59,430 nt of DNA from NCBI GenBank assembly GCA_013286285.1, contig JABDGA010000004.1:1-59430 (forward strand), in the 5' to 3' direction. The notes under the pieces were generated by a model. That model saw nothing but the letters and a program-made list of their open reading frames with translations. It had not been told where the DNA came from and made no database searches. Made by a program: the position numbers and the translations under genes. The stretch comes from Alphaproteobacteria bacterium (GTDB lineage Bacteria; Pseudomonadota; Alphaproteobacteria; Rickettsiales; JABCZZ01). Positions 48,273 through 59,113 of this stretch are shown here, piece by piece (the first letter of the stretch is position 1; each line of letters opens with the position of its first letter).

Positions 48273-51200
48273 GCTTTCCTCTCTCCATTGCGCCGCCTTC
48301 TGCGTTCATGAATCAGACAGAAAACGGCGGGCACAAAAAACAGCGTCGACAGGGTAGCAAAGGTGAGCCCGCCGATGACCGCGCGCCCCAGCGGCGCGTT
48401 CTGCTCACCCCCTTCGCCAAATCCCAGCGCCATCGGCACCATGCCGATGATCATCGCCAGCGCCGTCATGACGACCGGGCGCAGGCGCGTATATCCCGCC
48501 TCAAGCGATGCCGTGACCGCATCATCGCCATGCGCCATCCGTTCACGCGCGAAGCTGACGATGAGAATACTGTTTGCCGTCGCCACCCCCATACACATGA
48601 TGGCGCCGGTAAGCGCCGGAACGCTCAAGGTCGTATGCGTCAAAAACAACATCCAGACAATACCTGCAATCGCCGCAGGCAGCGCGGTGATGATGATAAA
48701 CGGATCGGTCCAGGACTGGAAATTCACCACAATGAGCAGGTATACCAGTAGTATCGCAAAGGCCAGTCCGCCATAGAGTCCCGCAAAAGATTTTTCACGC
48801 GTCTGCATCTGCCCGCGTGCAACGACTCTGGCACCCTTAGGCACTTCTTTCGCTGTATCGCGGAGGATTGTATCAATATCATCCCCTACCCCCCCCCAGA
48901 TCGCGATCCTGCACCGACGCGAAAATATCGATCATCGGCTGCACGTTGTAATGCGAAACCACTGCCTCACCCGTATCGCGGCGGACGCTGGAAAGCGCGC
49001 CAAGCAGCTGAGGCGGCGCACCTGCCGAGCCGGTAATGGGAATATTGCGCAAATCGTCTATGGATTCCAGATCATATTGCGGCGTCTGCGTTACCACGGA
49101 ATAAGATACGCCGTTCTTCGGATTGAGCCAGAACGAAGGCGATGTCTGAAAGCTGCCGGAAAGGGAGATCAGCATGCTGCTCGCCACATCGCGCTGGGTA
49201 AGCCCCAACTCCTGTGCTCGCGTCCGATCCACATCCACCATCAGTTCGGGATTGTTAAACACCTGCTGTATGCGGCTGTCTGCAATTCCTGGAATATGCC
49301 GTATCTTTTCGTACAGCATATTGGCGTATTTACGGTTGGCATCCGCGTTGAACCCCATCACCTGGATGTCAATCGGCGACGGTAGGCCGAAATTGAGTAT
49401 CTGGCTCACGATATCGGCGGGAAGGAACGAAAAATTTACTCCCGGCATCGCCTTGGGCAATTCCGCGCGCAGAATGCGGATATAGTCGAAGGTTGAATGA
49501 TGGTGCGGCGTAAGTGAAATCAGTATGTCGGCATCGCCACTGCCAGTGGTCGCCGAATTGCTGTAGGAAAGGTTAGTGCCGCTGATCGGCAACCCGACAT
49601 TATCCACCACCCGCGCCAACTCATGCTCCGGGATGATACGGCGGATTTGCGCATCGACGTCCTCACATATCTTGGCGGTCTCTTCCACACGGGTGCCGGG
49701 ATGGGCGCGGACATGGAGCTTGATTTCGCCGCCATCCACACTCGGAAAAAAGTCAGAACCCAGCCATGGTGCCAGCAGCAGGATGGAAATCACAATGAAG
49801 GCGAGGAAAACACCAAGAAAGACGCCACGGTGATGCAATGCCGATTCCAGCGCCTGATGGTATCTATCGCGCAGCAGCGCGAATTGATGCTCGAAGGCGA
49901 GTTGGACACGCATCAACCTGCCGAGACGCTTTTGTTGTTTTTCCATATCATGCAGGGTTTCATGCGCATGGAGCATGTATTTAGCCAGCGTCGGCACCAG
50001 CGTGCGCGAGAGGATATAGGAAGCAAGCATGGCGAACACCACCGCTTCCGCCATCGGTACAAACAGGAACTTCGCAACGCCGCTCAAGAAAAACATCGGC
50101 ACGAACACAATGCAGATGCAGAGCGTCGAAACCAGCGCCGGTATGGCAATCTGCTGCGCGCCGTCCAGGATCGCCTCCTCCACTTCCTTGCCTTGCTCTA
50201 GATGCCAGTTGATGTTTTCAATTGCGACTGTCGCGTCATCCACCAGAATGCCGACCGCAAGCGCAAGCCCGCCAAGCGTCATGATATTGATGGTCTGGCC
50301 AAACGCAGCAAGCGCGATAATCGAAGCCAGGACCGAAAGCGGGATGGAGATGGTGATGATAAGTGTGCTGCGCCAGCTACCCAGAAACAATAGAATCATG
50401 AGACCGGTAAGCACCGCGGCGATGACGCCCTCGCGGATAACGCCGTCAATCGCCGCACGCACGAATAGGGATTGATCGCTGATGGCATCCAGGTTGACTT
50501 CCGGAGGAATCATATCCTTGAGACGCGGCACTAACGCCTTGATCCGGTCAATAATATCAAGCGTCGAGGCATTGCCGGTTTTCAAAATAGACATCAGCAT
50601 AGCGCGGTGGCCATCCATATCCACAATATTGGTTTGCGGCGCGAACCCATTGCGTACATGCGCCACATCACGAATATAAATGGTCGTGCCGTTTGCCGCC
50701 TTCAGCGGCAGGTCGTTCAGCTCCTCCGCATTGAGCGGGCTGGCATTGAGCTTGACGATGTATTCATATTCACCGATTTTCTCCGTACCTGCCGGCAGTA
50801 TAAGGTTCTGGGCGCCGATGGCATTGCTGATATCCTGTGCCGAGACGCCGTATGCCTGCATGGCCCGCTGGTTCAGATCCACCTGAATCTGCGGATTCTT
50901 ACCGCCGTAAGGATACGGCATCGCTGCCCCGTGTATGGTGGCAAGCTGTGTACGAATAATATTATTGCCAAAGTCAAACAGCTCTTGCTCGGAATATTTC
51001 ATGCTGGACATCGCCAACTGGATAACCGGGACCGTAGAGGCATTATAGCTTAAAATCAGCGGCGGCACCGTACCGGGCGGGAAATTACGCAATATCGTTT
51101 GTGAGACGGCAGTCACTTGGGCGAGCGCTATATCAATATTGGCGCCGGGCTGGAAAAATATCTTGGTCACGGAAACGCCCTGCAGGGACTGGGATTCAGT

Positions 51201-51440
51201 ATGCTCGATGTCATTGACGGCCACAGAGAGCGCACGCTCGAAATTGCCAGTGATACGCATGCTCATCTCGTCCGGCGGCAGGCCGCTGTAGCTCCAAACC
51301 ACGCTGACTACCGGGATACCGATATTGGGAAATATATCTATCGGCGTGCTTGCAATCGTCAGCGGACCTAGTATCAGCAGCAACAACGCCAGCACGATGA
51401 ATGTATAAGGCCGCGTAAGCGCTATTTTTACGATCCACAT
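48269..51440 (-). pseudogene. RND efflux permease (AcrB-type), split into 853-aa and 191-aa ORFs by a G9-tract frameshift
   Basis: N-part MWIVKIALTRPYTFIVLALLLLILGPLTIASTPIDIFPNI...; C-part KEVPKGARVVARGQMQTREKSFAGLYGGLAFAILLVYLLIVVNFQSW; C9 run at 48889-48897. Confidence 0.9.
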
Positions 51441-51898
51441 TTGTTATCACCGCAGATCGTTGCATTTAACTTCGTCAAAAGCCTTACCAGGGTATCCGCT
51501 TCTTCCTGGGTAAAATCTTTCAACCAATGATTATATTTCTGCACCACCAGGGGAATCACCGATTCGGCAGTGGCATTGCCGCGCGCCAGCAGCCGCAACC
51601 TGACTACCCGCCGGTCACGCGTGCTGCGCTGCCGCTTAATCAGTTTCTTCTTCTCCAGGCTGTCGATAACACGGGTAATAGCCCCACTATCGTAACGCAG
51701 AGTCTGACAGAGATCCGCACTGGTGAATGCCAGTTTCTCACGCAGGAGCATCAGAATGATATATTGAATGAAAGTAATGTCGCTATCGGCGAACTGACCT
51801 TCCACCTGCGACATAAGCAAGTTACTGCCATGACGGATCAGATACCCAATGCTGCGCCGGGCGCTATAATCTTCTGCATTGTAATAATGCTCCACCAT
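51428..51898 (-). CDS. MarR-family transcriptional regulator
   Basis: SADLCQTLRYDSGAITRVIDSLEKKKLIKRQRSTRDRRVVRLRLLARG. Confidence 0.92.
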   Translation of the reverse strand: MVEHYYNAEDYSARRSIGYLIRHGSNLLMSQVEGQFADSDITFIQYIILMLLREKLAFTSADLCQTLRYDSGAITRVIDSLEKKKLIKRQRSTRDRRVVRLRLLARGNATAESVIPLVVQKYNHWLKDFTQEEADTLVRLLTKLNATICGDNKCGS

Positions 51899-52369
51899 AT
51901 CCTCTCACCTGCCTTAACAGTATCTGCTTAGGCAGGCAATATAACAAAAATCCATAATTTTGTCTATATTTGTTAATAAAGCTATTTCCCACTTGAAGGG
52001 GGAACGATAGAAAATAACGGAGTTACAATGGAATTGGTAACCACCAATGCGGTGCTTTTTGCTATGAAAAGAATACCAAAACGTGTAATTGAGAACTTAT
52101 CCCGATTGAATATTAATATAAATTAGCTTATAATTTAATCGTTTACTCTAGAAGTTTGTTTAGTTATGACGATAGAATTTAAGGTTGTCAGGCAAATTTT
52201 CTAAAAGGAACGGAGGTTAGATTCTATGTCGTCTTTAGTAAGGTTGAAAGACGGAACTCAAGAGGATGAGAAAATCGTGGAGATGACCACACAAAATCTG
52301 AAGGTTTTGTACAATTCCAACGATATGGCAGAATTATCAGCGTTACTGCTTTTAATTGAGGCTGCTCGC

Positions 52370-53662
52370 CATGGCAATTGCATTTGGGTCACATGTTTTG
52401 AGATAGGGTTAGCTTACTCGTTCTAATAGTTTAATTTTTCTTAACAGGAACTCAAATTTTTCACTCTGATTGGGCGTAAATTCATTCAATCGGAGTATTA
52501 TCATGCCGTTATCGAAAGCATTCTTATCGTATTTTTCAGCTATAAAAGATCCCCGTGTTCCGGATCGCAACCTTCGTCACAAGCTTGAGGACATGTTTGC
52601 GATAGCGATACTGGGTGTAATCTGCGGTGCGGACAACTGGGTGGAGATAAGCAACTTTGGAGAGAGTAAAGAGGAGTGGCTGCGGGAGTTTCTGGAGCTT
52701 CCGGGCGGCATTCCGTCACATGATACGTTTGGCCGGGTATTCGCGTTACTGGATGCGGCTGTGTTTGAGCGCTGTTTCACGGAATGGGCGCATTCGCTGC
52801 CGGTGCTGATGGAAAGCGGGATGAAGAAAGAGATTATTGCCATTGACGGAAAGACGTCGCGCAGGTCTTACAACGAGCGCAAGGGGCAACATCCGCTGCA
52901 TCTGGTCAGCGCATGGGCATGTGAACAAGGTCTGGCGCTCGGGCAGGTCGCAACATCCGAAAAATCCAATGAGATTGAGGCCATACCCCGCCTGCTGAAA
53001 ATGATTGCCATCGAAAACAGCATTGTCACCATTGACGCCATGGGATGCCAGAAAGCCATCGCCCGCCAGATACGCGAACAAAAAGCCGATTACATCCTGA
53101 CGCTTAAAGATAACCATCCTTCCTTATCCTGGCTGGTGCAGTACGCCATCAAAACGGCGGAAAGCAAAACCTTTGAAGGCACGCCTTATCTGCGCCAGCT
53201 CGAAAAGGTGAGAGGTGAGCATGGGCGTATCGAAACAAGGCACTATACGCTGCTGTCCTGCGATAACTACCTGTTGACCAGAGCAAAATGGCCGGGTCTC
53301 CAAAGCATTGGCATGCTGGAAGTAAAGCGCACGGTAGATTATGTGACAACCCGCTCGGTACGTTTCTTCCTCACCTCGCTAAGCTACCGCCAGATGAAAG
53401 ACTTCATGCGTGGCGCGAGAGGGCACTGGAACATTGAAATCACCCCCCACTGGTCGCTCGACGTCAGCTTCGATGACGATCTCAACCGCACACGCTGCGG
53501 CAACGCTCAGGAAAACCTCTCCATTCTTAAACGCATCGCGCTCAACATGCTCAACAAGGAAAACTCCAAACTCGGCCTGAAAGCAAAGCGAAAAAAAGCA
53601 GGATGGGATTACAATTATCTTCACAAAATCATTGCATCATAAAACCAAATGCAATTGCCATG
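52370..53662 (+). mobile_element. ISAs1-family insertion sequence, 1293 bp, 18-bp perfect TIRs, 10-bp TSD
   Basis: TIR CATGGCAATTGCATTTGG / CCAAATGCAATTGCCATG; TSD GGCTGCTCGC at 52360-52369 and 53663-53672. Confidence 0.95.
52503..53642 (+). CDS. ISAs1-family transposase
   Basis: FSAIKDPRVPDRNLRHKLEDMFAIAILGVICGADNWVEI; IAIDGKTSRRSY; RGHWNIE...LDVSFDDDLNRTR. Confidence 0.95.
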   Translation: MPLSKAFLSYFSAIKDPRVPDRNLRHKLEDMFAIAILGVICGADNWVEISNFGESKEEWLREFLELPGGIPSHDTFGRVFALLDAAVFERCFTEWAHSLPVLMESGMKKEIIAIDGKTSRRSYNERKGQHPLHLVSAWACEQGLALGQVATSEKSNEIEAIPRLLKMIAIENSIVTIDAMGCQKAIARQIREQKADYILTLKDNHPSLSWLVQYAIKTAESKTFEGTPYLRQLEKVRGEHGRIETRHYTLLSCDNYLLTRAKWPGLQSIGMLEVKRTVDYVTTRSVRFFLTSLSYRQMKDFMRGARGHWNIEITPHWSLDVSFDDDLNRTRCGNAQENLSILKRIALNMLNKENSKLGLKAKRKKAGWDYNYLHKIIAS

Positions 53663-53864
53663 GGCTGCTCGCCAGGGAAGAAATAAGGTTAATAATTCTT
53701 CCGCAGTGGCAATCCTGTCTGCCAAAGCCCTTGTCCAACCAAACGGCACTATCAACACAACAATATTGAATATTGTGCGCTGTAGTTTTGAAGGCAACGG
53801 TCTGGCAATACAAATGGTTGATCCCATCGTATAATCAGACTGATCTTACTTCTATCCTATTAGT

Positions 53865-53891
53865 GGTAGTACTCCATAATGGAGTACTACC
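53865..53891. terminator. Inverted repeat between convergent genes
   Basis: GGTAGTACTCCA-TAA-TGGAGTACTACC. Confidence 0.55.
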
Positions 53892-53920
53892 TTATAGATA
53901 AATGGACTTAAAGCTCATAT

Positions 53921-54880
53921 TCAGGCAAACGCCTCTTCCCATGTGCCAGTGGTGGCAGCTTTGGTATATTCAGTGACGCGGTTTTCGAAGAAGTTGGTAT
54001 GCTCGACGCCGTTGAGGATTTCGTCCATCCAGGGCAGCGGGTTGCGGCTTACCTTATAGAGCGGGTCAAGGCCGAGCTGGAGCAAGCGGCGATCCGCAAT
54101 ATAGCGTATATACATCTTCACTTCTTCGGCAGTCAGCCCTTCAATGCCGCCAACACCGAATGCCAACTGGATAAAATTATCCTCCAAGCCGACGATGGTA
54201 TCGCAGATCTTGTAGAGATCCACCTTGAGCGCTTCCTGGTTGATTTCCGGGTTTTCGGACACGAAGGTCTTGAACAACCGAATGACGGATTCCGTATGCA
54301 ACGTCTCGTCACGCGCCGACCAGGCAATAATCTGCCCCATGCCGCGCATCTTGCCGAAACGCTGAAAGTTCAGCAATATGGCAAAGGACGCAAAAAGCTG
54401 CAACCCTTCGGTGAAGGCGCCGAACGCCGCCAGCGTGCGCGCTATATCGTCATTAGTATCCGTGCTGAACTGTTGCATGTAGTCGTACTTATCTTTCATT
54501 TCCTTATATTTAAGGAATGCCTGGTATTCATCGTCCGGCAGGCCGAGCGTATCCATGAGGTGCGAATAGGCAGCAATATGAATAGTCTCCATATTGGAGA
54601 AGGCTGAAAGCATCATCTGCACTTCCGTCGGCTTGAACACCTTGGAGTAATGCTTCATGTAGCAGTTATTCACCTCGATATCCGACTGGGTAAAGAAGCG
54701 GAAAATCTGGGTAAGCAGATGCTTCTCTTCCGGCTTCAGCGTGGTCTTCCAGTCTTTTACATCGTCGGCAAGCGGCACTTCCTCCGGCAGCCAATGGATG
54801 CGCTGCTGCATCAGCCAGGCTTCATAGGCCCACGGATAGGCAAAGGGTTTGTAGATATGTTTCGCATCAAGCAGGGACAT
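53921..54880 (-). CDS. nrdB: Ribonucleoside-diphosphate reductase beta subunit
   Basis: Class I RNR small-subunit sequence (PLADDVKDWKT..., ARDETLHTESVIRLF). Confidence 0.95.
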   Translation of the reverse strand: MSLLDAKHIYKPFAYPWAYEAWLMQQRIHWLPEEVPLADDVKDWKTTLKPEEKHLLTQIFRFFTQSDIEVNNCYMKHYSKVFKPTEVQMMLSAFSNMETIHIAAYSHLMDTLGLPDDEYQAFLKYKEMKDKYDYMQQFSTDTNDDIARTLAAFGAFTEGLQLFASFAILLNFQRFGKMRGMGQIIAWSARDETLHTESVIRLFKTFVSENPEINQEALKVDLYKICDTIVGLEDNFIQLAFGVGGIEGLTAEEVKMYIRYIADRRLLQLGLDPLYKVSRNPLPWMDEILNGVEHTNFFENRVTEYTKAATTGTWEEAFA

Positions 54881-54919
54881 AGGTACTCCAGTGATTAAAT
54901 TTTACTTTTCGATAGATAG

Positions 54920-55534
54920 CTAGATAGCCTGCCTTACGCCAAAAACGATAAGAAACATCCCGCATGTCCGCTCAATACCCGATTTTATCCGCCGATAGAA
55001 AGTAGAAAAATAGGCCATAGACAATACCATGGCGACGAAACCATACCATAAAGAGGAAACGCACATCACCACCGCTACGAGCAGCAATAATGTATTCACA
55101 TCGGTGTGGGCCGGGATGGATGTAGAAAATATCGACGCATAAAACGCCATGGATTTTGGGTTGGACAGGTTAGTCAATACGCCCGCTTTCCAGGCATGCG
55201 CTAATCCTGCACGTGTCACGATGGAGGATTTTTCCGGCAACGGTTTCCCGGCATGCTTAACAAGCCGAAAGCCAAACCACATTAAATAGGCAGCCCCCAT
55301 GATTTTCACTGCCCAGAACAACCAAGGAAACAGGGTAAATACCATTCTGATTCCAAAAAGAGCCGCAGAGGCCCATAACGTATTCACCAGAACAATTCCG
55401 GCTACCAGCATCAAGGCTTCTAGCCGTGTTGCAGTTACTGCCTTATGGCTCACCGCAACAAACGAAGGACCTGGACTCATCACTCCCGCCGCGCATATCA
55501 CTGCAGAAGATAGAAGGACGGAATATTCAATCAT
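54920..55534 (-). CDS. LysE-family translocator
   Basis: VMSPGPSFVAVSHKAVTATRLEALMLVAGI; LSNPKSMAFYASIF. Confidence 0.9.
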   Translation of the reverse strand: MIEYSVLLSSAVICAAGVMSPGPSFVAVSHKAVTATRLEALMLVAGIVLVNTLWASAALFGIRMVFTLFPWLFWAVKIMGAAYLMWFGFRLVKHAGKPLPEKSSIVTRAGLAHAWKAGVLTNLSNPKSMAFYASIFSTSIPAHTDVNTLLLLVAVVMCVSSLWYGFVAMVLSMAYFSTFYRRIKSGIERTCGMFLIVFGVRQAI

Positions 55535-55563
55535 ACGCTCATACTTGCATAAGAAATTATTTT

Positions 55564-55944
55564 TCAGTTAGGGCCAGCGATCAGATCCTCTGCGCCGAAT
55601 ACCGGCTGTTCGAGCTTGCGGATATGCTGCTCTATATTTTTGCGCTGAAACTCACTCAGGAAAGGCGATTCGGCATCCTCGGTGTAAATAGCGGCGTACA
55701 GCATGCCGCCCAGCGCATTGCGGCGCCATAAGGTGCGGCGGTCATGGTTCAGCACACAGAACCGCACATTATCCGATTCACTGACATCAAGCACAAAGGG
55801 CAGCTTGAAATCCTGCGTGGCGACGACAAACACGCCGGGCTTCTCTTCCAGTTCATGCGGGCTTGAAAACCAGCCGGAGACTTTATAGTCCCAGCGGGTA
55901 AACATCCGTTCTTCCGTACGCGGTGCAAGTTTTGTCGCCATCAC
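55564..55944 (-). CDS. Hypothetical protein
   Basis: 126-aa ORF TRWDYKVSGWFSSPHELEEKPGVFVVAT... LDVSESDNVRFCVLNHDRRTLWRRN. Confidence 0.7.
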   Translation of the reverse strand: MMATKLAPRTEERMFTRWDYKVSGWFSSPHELEEKPGVFVVATQDFKLPFVLDVSESDNVRFCVLNHDRRTLWRRNALGGMLYAAIYTEDAESPFLSEFQRKNIEQHIRKLEQPVFGAEDLIAGPN

Positions 55945-55990
55945 TTTTCTCCGTTCTTATTGATAATACTACCTGACTTACAGGCCCATT

Positions 55991-57811
55991 TTATTGACAA
56001 GCCAGGCACTCTTCATACTTGTCGCCCGTATACATCGCCGCCACCGGCTGCGGCTTCTTGATGAGCGACATCTCAAGCTGGATACCGTTCGCCGCCACTT
56101 TGTGCGACACCTTCTCGGCACGCTGCATGGAGGTCGACCGGCAGTAATAAAGGCTCTTCATGCCCTTTTTCCAGGCATTGAAATGCAACAGGTGCAGATC
56201 GCGCTTGCTGATGGCAGGGGAGAGGAAGAGGTTGACGGACTGCGACTGGCAGACATACGGCGTGCGATCGGCAGCATGTTCCAGTATCCAGCGCTGATCG
56301 ATTTCCGGCGCGGTTTTAAATACCAGCTTCTCTTCTTCGCTCAGGAACGCAAGATGCTGCACCGACCCTTCATGCGAAGAAATCGAACTCCAGACATCCT
56401 CATCATTAAACCCATATTGCTCCAGAATCTTTATCAAATGCTTGTTGCGCACATTAAACGAGCCCGACAGGGTTTTCTGGGTGAAGCTATTGGCCGCATA
56501 GGGCTCAACCCCCGGCGATGAATTGCCGGCAATAATAGAAATAGACGCGGTCGGCGCAATCGCCAGCTTGTTGCTGAAGCGCTCCATCACACCGCAATCG
56601 GCGGCATCCGGGCAGGCGCCGCGCTCTTCGGCGAGTTTCTTCGACGCCGCATCCACGGCGGCACGGATATGGACAAATATTTTCTTGTTCCACACCTTCG
56701 CGATCACCGACTCAAACGGGATCATCTTGCTCTGCAAGTAGGAATGAAAGCCCATGACTCCCAGCCCCACGCTGCGCTCGCGCATGGCCGAATAACGCGC
56801 CCGCGCCATGCTGTCCGGTGCAGTCTTGATGAAATCTTCCAGCACATTATCAAGGAAGCGCATGACATCCTCAATGAACTGCGGCTCATTCACCCATTCA
56901 TCATACGTCTCCAGGTTCAGCGACGACAGGCAGCATACCGCCGTGCGTTCTTTTTCTAGATGATCCGGCCCGGTCGGCAGTGTTATCTCGCTGCAAAGGT
57001 TAGACGTTTTCACCTTCAGCCCCAGTTCCTTATGATGATCCGGAATGCCCCGGTTGACATTGTCGATAAACAGCAGGTACGGCTCGCCTGTTTCTACCCG
57101 TGCGGTCAGCAGCTTAATCCATAAGTCGCGCGCCTTCACGGTAGAAATCACCTGCTTGCTTTTCGGACTCAGCAGATCCCATGGTTCATCTTTCTCAACG
57201 GCTTCCATGAATGCATCGGATACGGCCACACCATGATGAATATTGAGCGCCTTGCGATTGGGATCGCCACCGGTTGGACGGCGTATGTCAATGAATTCCT
57301 CAATTTCCGGATGATCGATCGGCATGTATACCGCCGAACTGCCGCGACGCAAGCTTCCTTGCGAAATTGCAAGCGTCAGCGAGTCCTGCACACGCATGAA
57401 CGGCACTACACCCGAAGTCTTGCCATTACCACGAACCTTCTCGCCGATGGAGCGCAGATTGCCCCAATAGCTCCCGATGCCGCCGCCGCGCGCTGCCAGC
57501 CAGACATTTTCATTCCACAAATCCACGATGCCTTCCAGGCTGTCGCGGGTTTCATTCAGAAAGCAGGAAATTGGCAGACCGCGGTTACTGCCGCCGTTGG
57601 AGAGAATCGGCGTCGCCGGCATGAACCACAGATTGCTGATATAATGATAGAGCCGCTCCGAATGGGCGAAATCATCCGCATAATATTTAGCGACGCGCGC
57701 AAACATATCCTGAAAGCTCTCGCCTTCCAGCAAATAGCGATCTTTCATGGTCGCCTTGCCGAAGTGGGTGAGCCTGCTGTCGCGCGAACTGTCGGTCTGG
57801 ATCTGCTGCAT
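55991..57811 (-). CDS. nrdA: Ribonucleoside-diphosphate reductase alpha subunit
   Basis: FMPATPILSNGGSNRGLPISCFLNE; NLCSEITLP; C-terminal CLACQ. Confidence 0.95.
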   Translation of the reverse strand: MQQIQTDSSRDSRLTHFGKATMKDRYLLEGESFQDMFARVAKYYADDFAHSERLYHYISNLWFMPATPILSNGGSNRGLPISCFLNETRDSLEGIVDLWNENVWLAARGGGIGSYWGNLRSIGEKVRGNGKTSGVVPFMRVQDSLTLAISQGSLRRGSSAVYMPIDHPEIEEFIDIRRPTGGDPNRKALNIHHGVAVSDAFMEAVEKDEPWDLLSPKSKQVISTVKARDLWIKLLTARVETGEPYLLFIDNVNRGIPDHHKELGLKVKTSNLCSEITLPTGPDHLEKERTAVCCLSSLNLETYDEWVNEPQFIEDVMRFLDNVLEDFIKTAPDSMARARYSAMRERSVGLGVMGFHSYLQSKMIPFESVIAKVWNKKIFVHIRAAVDAASKKLAEERGACPDAADCGVMERFSNKLAIAPTASISIIAGNSSPGVEPYAANSFTQKTLSGSFNVRNKHLIKILEQYGFNDEDVWSSISSHEGSVQHLAFLSEEEKLVFKTAPEIDQRWILEHAADRTPYVCQSQSVNLFLSPAISKRDLHLLHFNAWKKGMKSLYYCRSTSMQRAEKVSHKVAANGIQLEMSLIKKPQPVAAMYTGDKYEECLACQ

Positions 57812-57886
57812 AAATCTCCCTTGGACGATGACTAAAGTTTATCGAATTATCCCTATTAAATAATCTTATAGTCACCTGCCCATAAA

Positions 57887-57933
57887 TGTCAATATCTAGC
57901 GCAACACACCCTTATTAACACAATATATAGTGG
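57887..57933 (-). promoter_or_regulatory. Tandem NrdR-like boxes upstream of nrdA
   Basis: TGTCAATATCTAGCGC (57887-57902) and ACACAATATATAGTGG (57918-57933), 31 bp apart. Confidence 0.65.
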
Positions 57934-58294
57934 TTCACAGCATAAACTGCCATTCAAATCAAATCCTTTTTTTCAATTTTCATGGGGACTCAATTGATTG
58001 CACATATTTCTTGCAACGACACCCCTATGGCAGAAAAGGGGTATAGCACGATTGATATGCGATTACAATATTTTTTAAACTTCCCTTGACCGTGACATTA
58101 CAGCAACTACAACAAATACTTTCCGGCACATCCAAATATTGTTATACTATATTGATTTTTAAAAATTATCCGTCATAAAAACTACACTGACCAACTCTAT
58201 AGAAAGCGCTTATACGCATCTGCCTAGGTGCCGTTAAGGCTAATAAAAGCCCTGTTGCCAAGCAGTGGGAGACATCGCATCCCATAACTTTCAT

Positions 58295-59113
58295 CTAAGC
58301 CAACGTTTTGGCCAGAAATTTATTCATCCGCAATGAGAATAGGGATGGATCGGCAACTTCCTCGCCCTGCATGATTTTCGCCTGATCAAGCAGCAGAAAG
58401 CTGATGTCACGCACCACCACATCCTCCTCGGTCGCGCCCTGCTTCACTTTACCGGCAAGATATTGAATCACATTATGCTCGGGGTTAATCTCCAGAATCT
58501 TGGAAGTGGTGGTGTTAAGCTGTTTCTGTTCACGCAGGAACCGTTCCAGCCGTATATCCATCGCCCCTTCCTCCACCGCCAGACAAACTGCGCTTTCCGA
58601 CAGCTTATGCGTAACACGCACGTTTTTCACTTCCGCTCCGTATACTTTTTTCAGCACAGCAATCAGCGGCTCCATTTCCGGTTTTTCCGTCTCCCGCTTT
58701 TCTTCCGGCGCGACGCTGCCTTCAATCTTATCCAGCTCCGCGTTGCTACGCGTCACGGATAAAAACGGCTTCTCCTTATACATATGCACCACATTGACCC
58801 AGAAATCGTCCACATGATCGGCAAACAGTAATACTTCCACGCCGCGTTTTTTAAATCCTTCCAACTGCGGGCTGCGCCGGAGGCTTTCAATATTATCCCC
58901 CGTGAGGTAGAAAATATGCTCCTGCCCCGGCTTCATGCGCCCGATATATTCGTTCAGACTTACCAGCGTATCCCCTTCCGTACTGTAGAAACGGCAAGCT
59001 TCCAGAATCTGCTCCTTGGGCGATATGGCCTCACATAGCCCTTCCTTCAGGACCGCACCGAAATTCTTCCAGAACACCCCATAGGTATCCGGTTCCTTCT
59101 CCGCTTTCTTGAT
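58295..59113 (-). pseudogene. htpG: HtpG (Hsp90) C-terminal portion
   Basis: [30 protein letters not shown]...IFYLTGDNIESLRRSPQLEGFKKRGVEVLLFADHVDDFW; no N-terminal ATPase domain upstream on this strand. Confidence 0.88.

Larger units (their letters stand above)
52226..53834 (+). pseudogene. Small hypothetical gene (about 101 aa when reconstructed) interrupted by the ISAs1 element
   Basis: ...LLLLIEAAR | IS | ...AARQGRNKVNNSSAVAILSAKALVQPNGTINTTILNIVRCSFEGNGLAIQMVDPIV; removing the IS and one 10-bp TSD restores frame. Confidence 0.85.
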
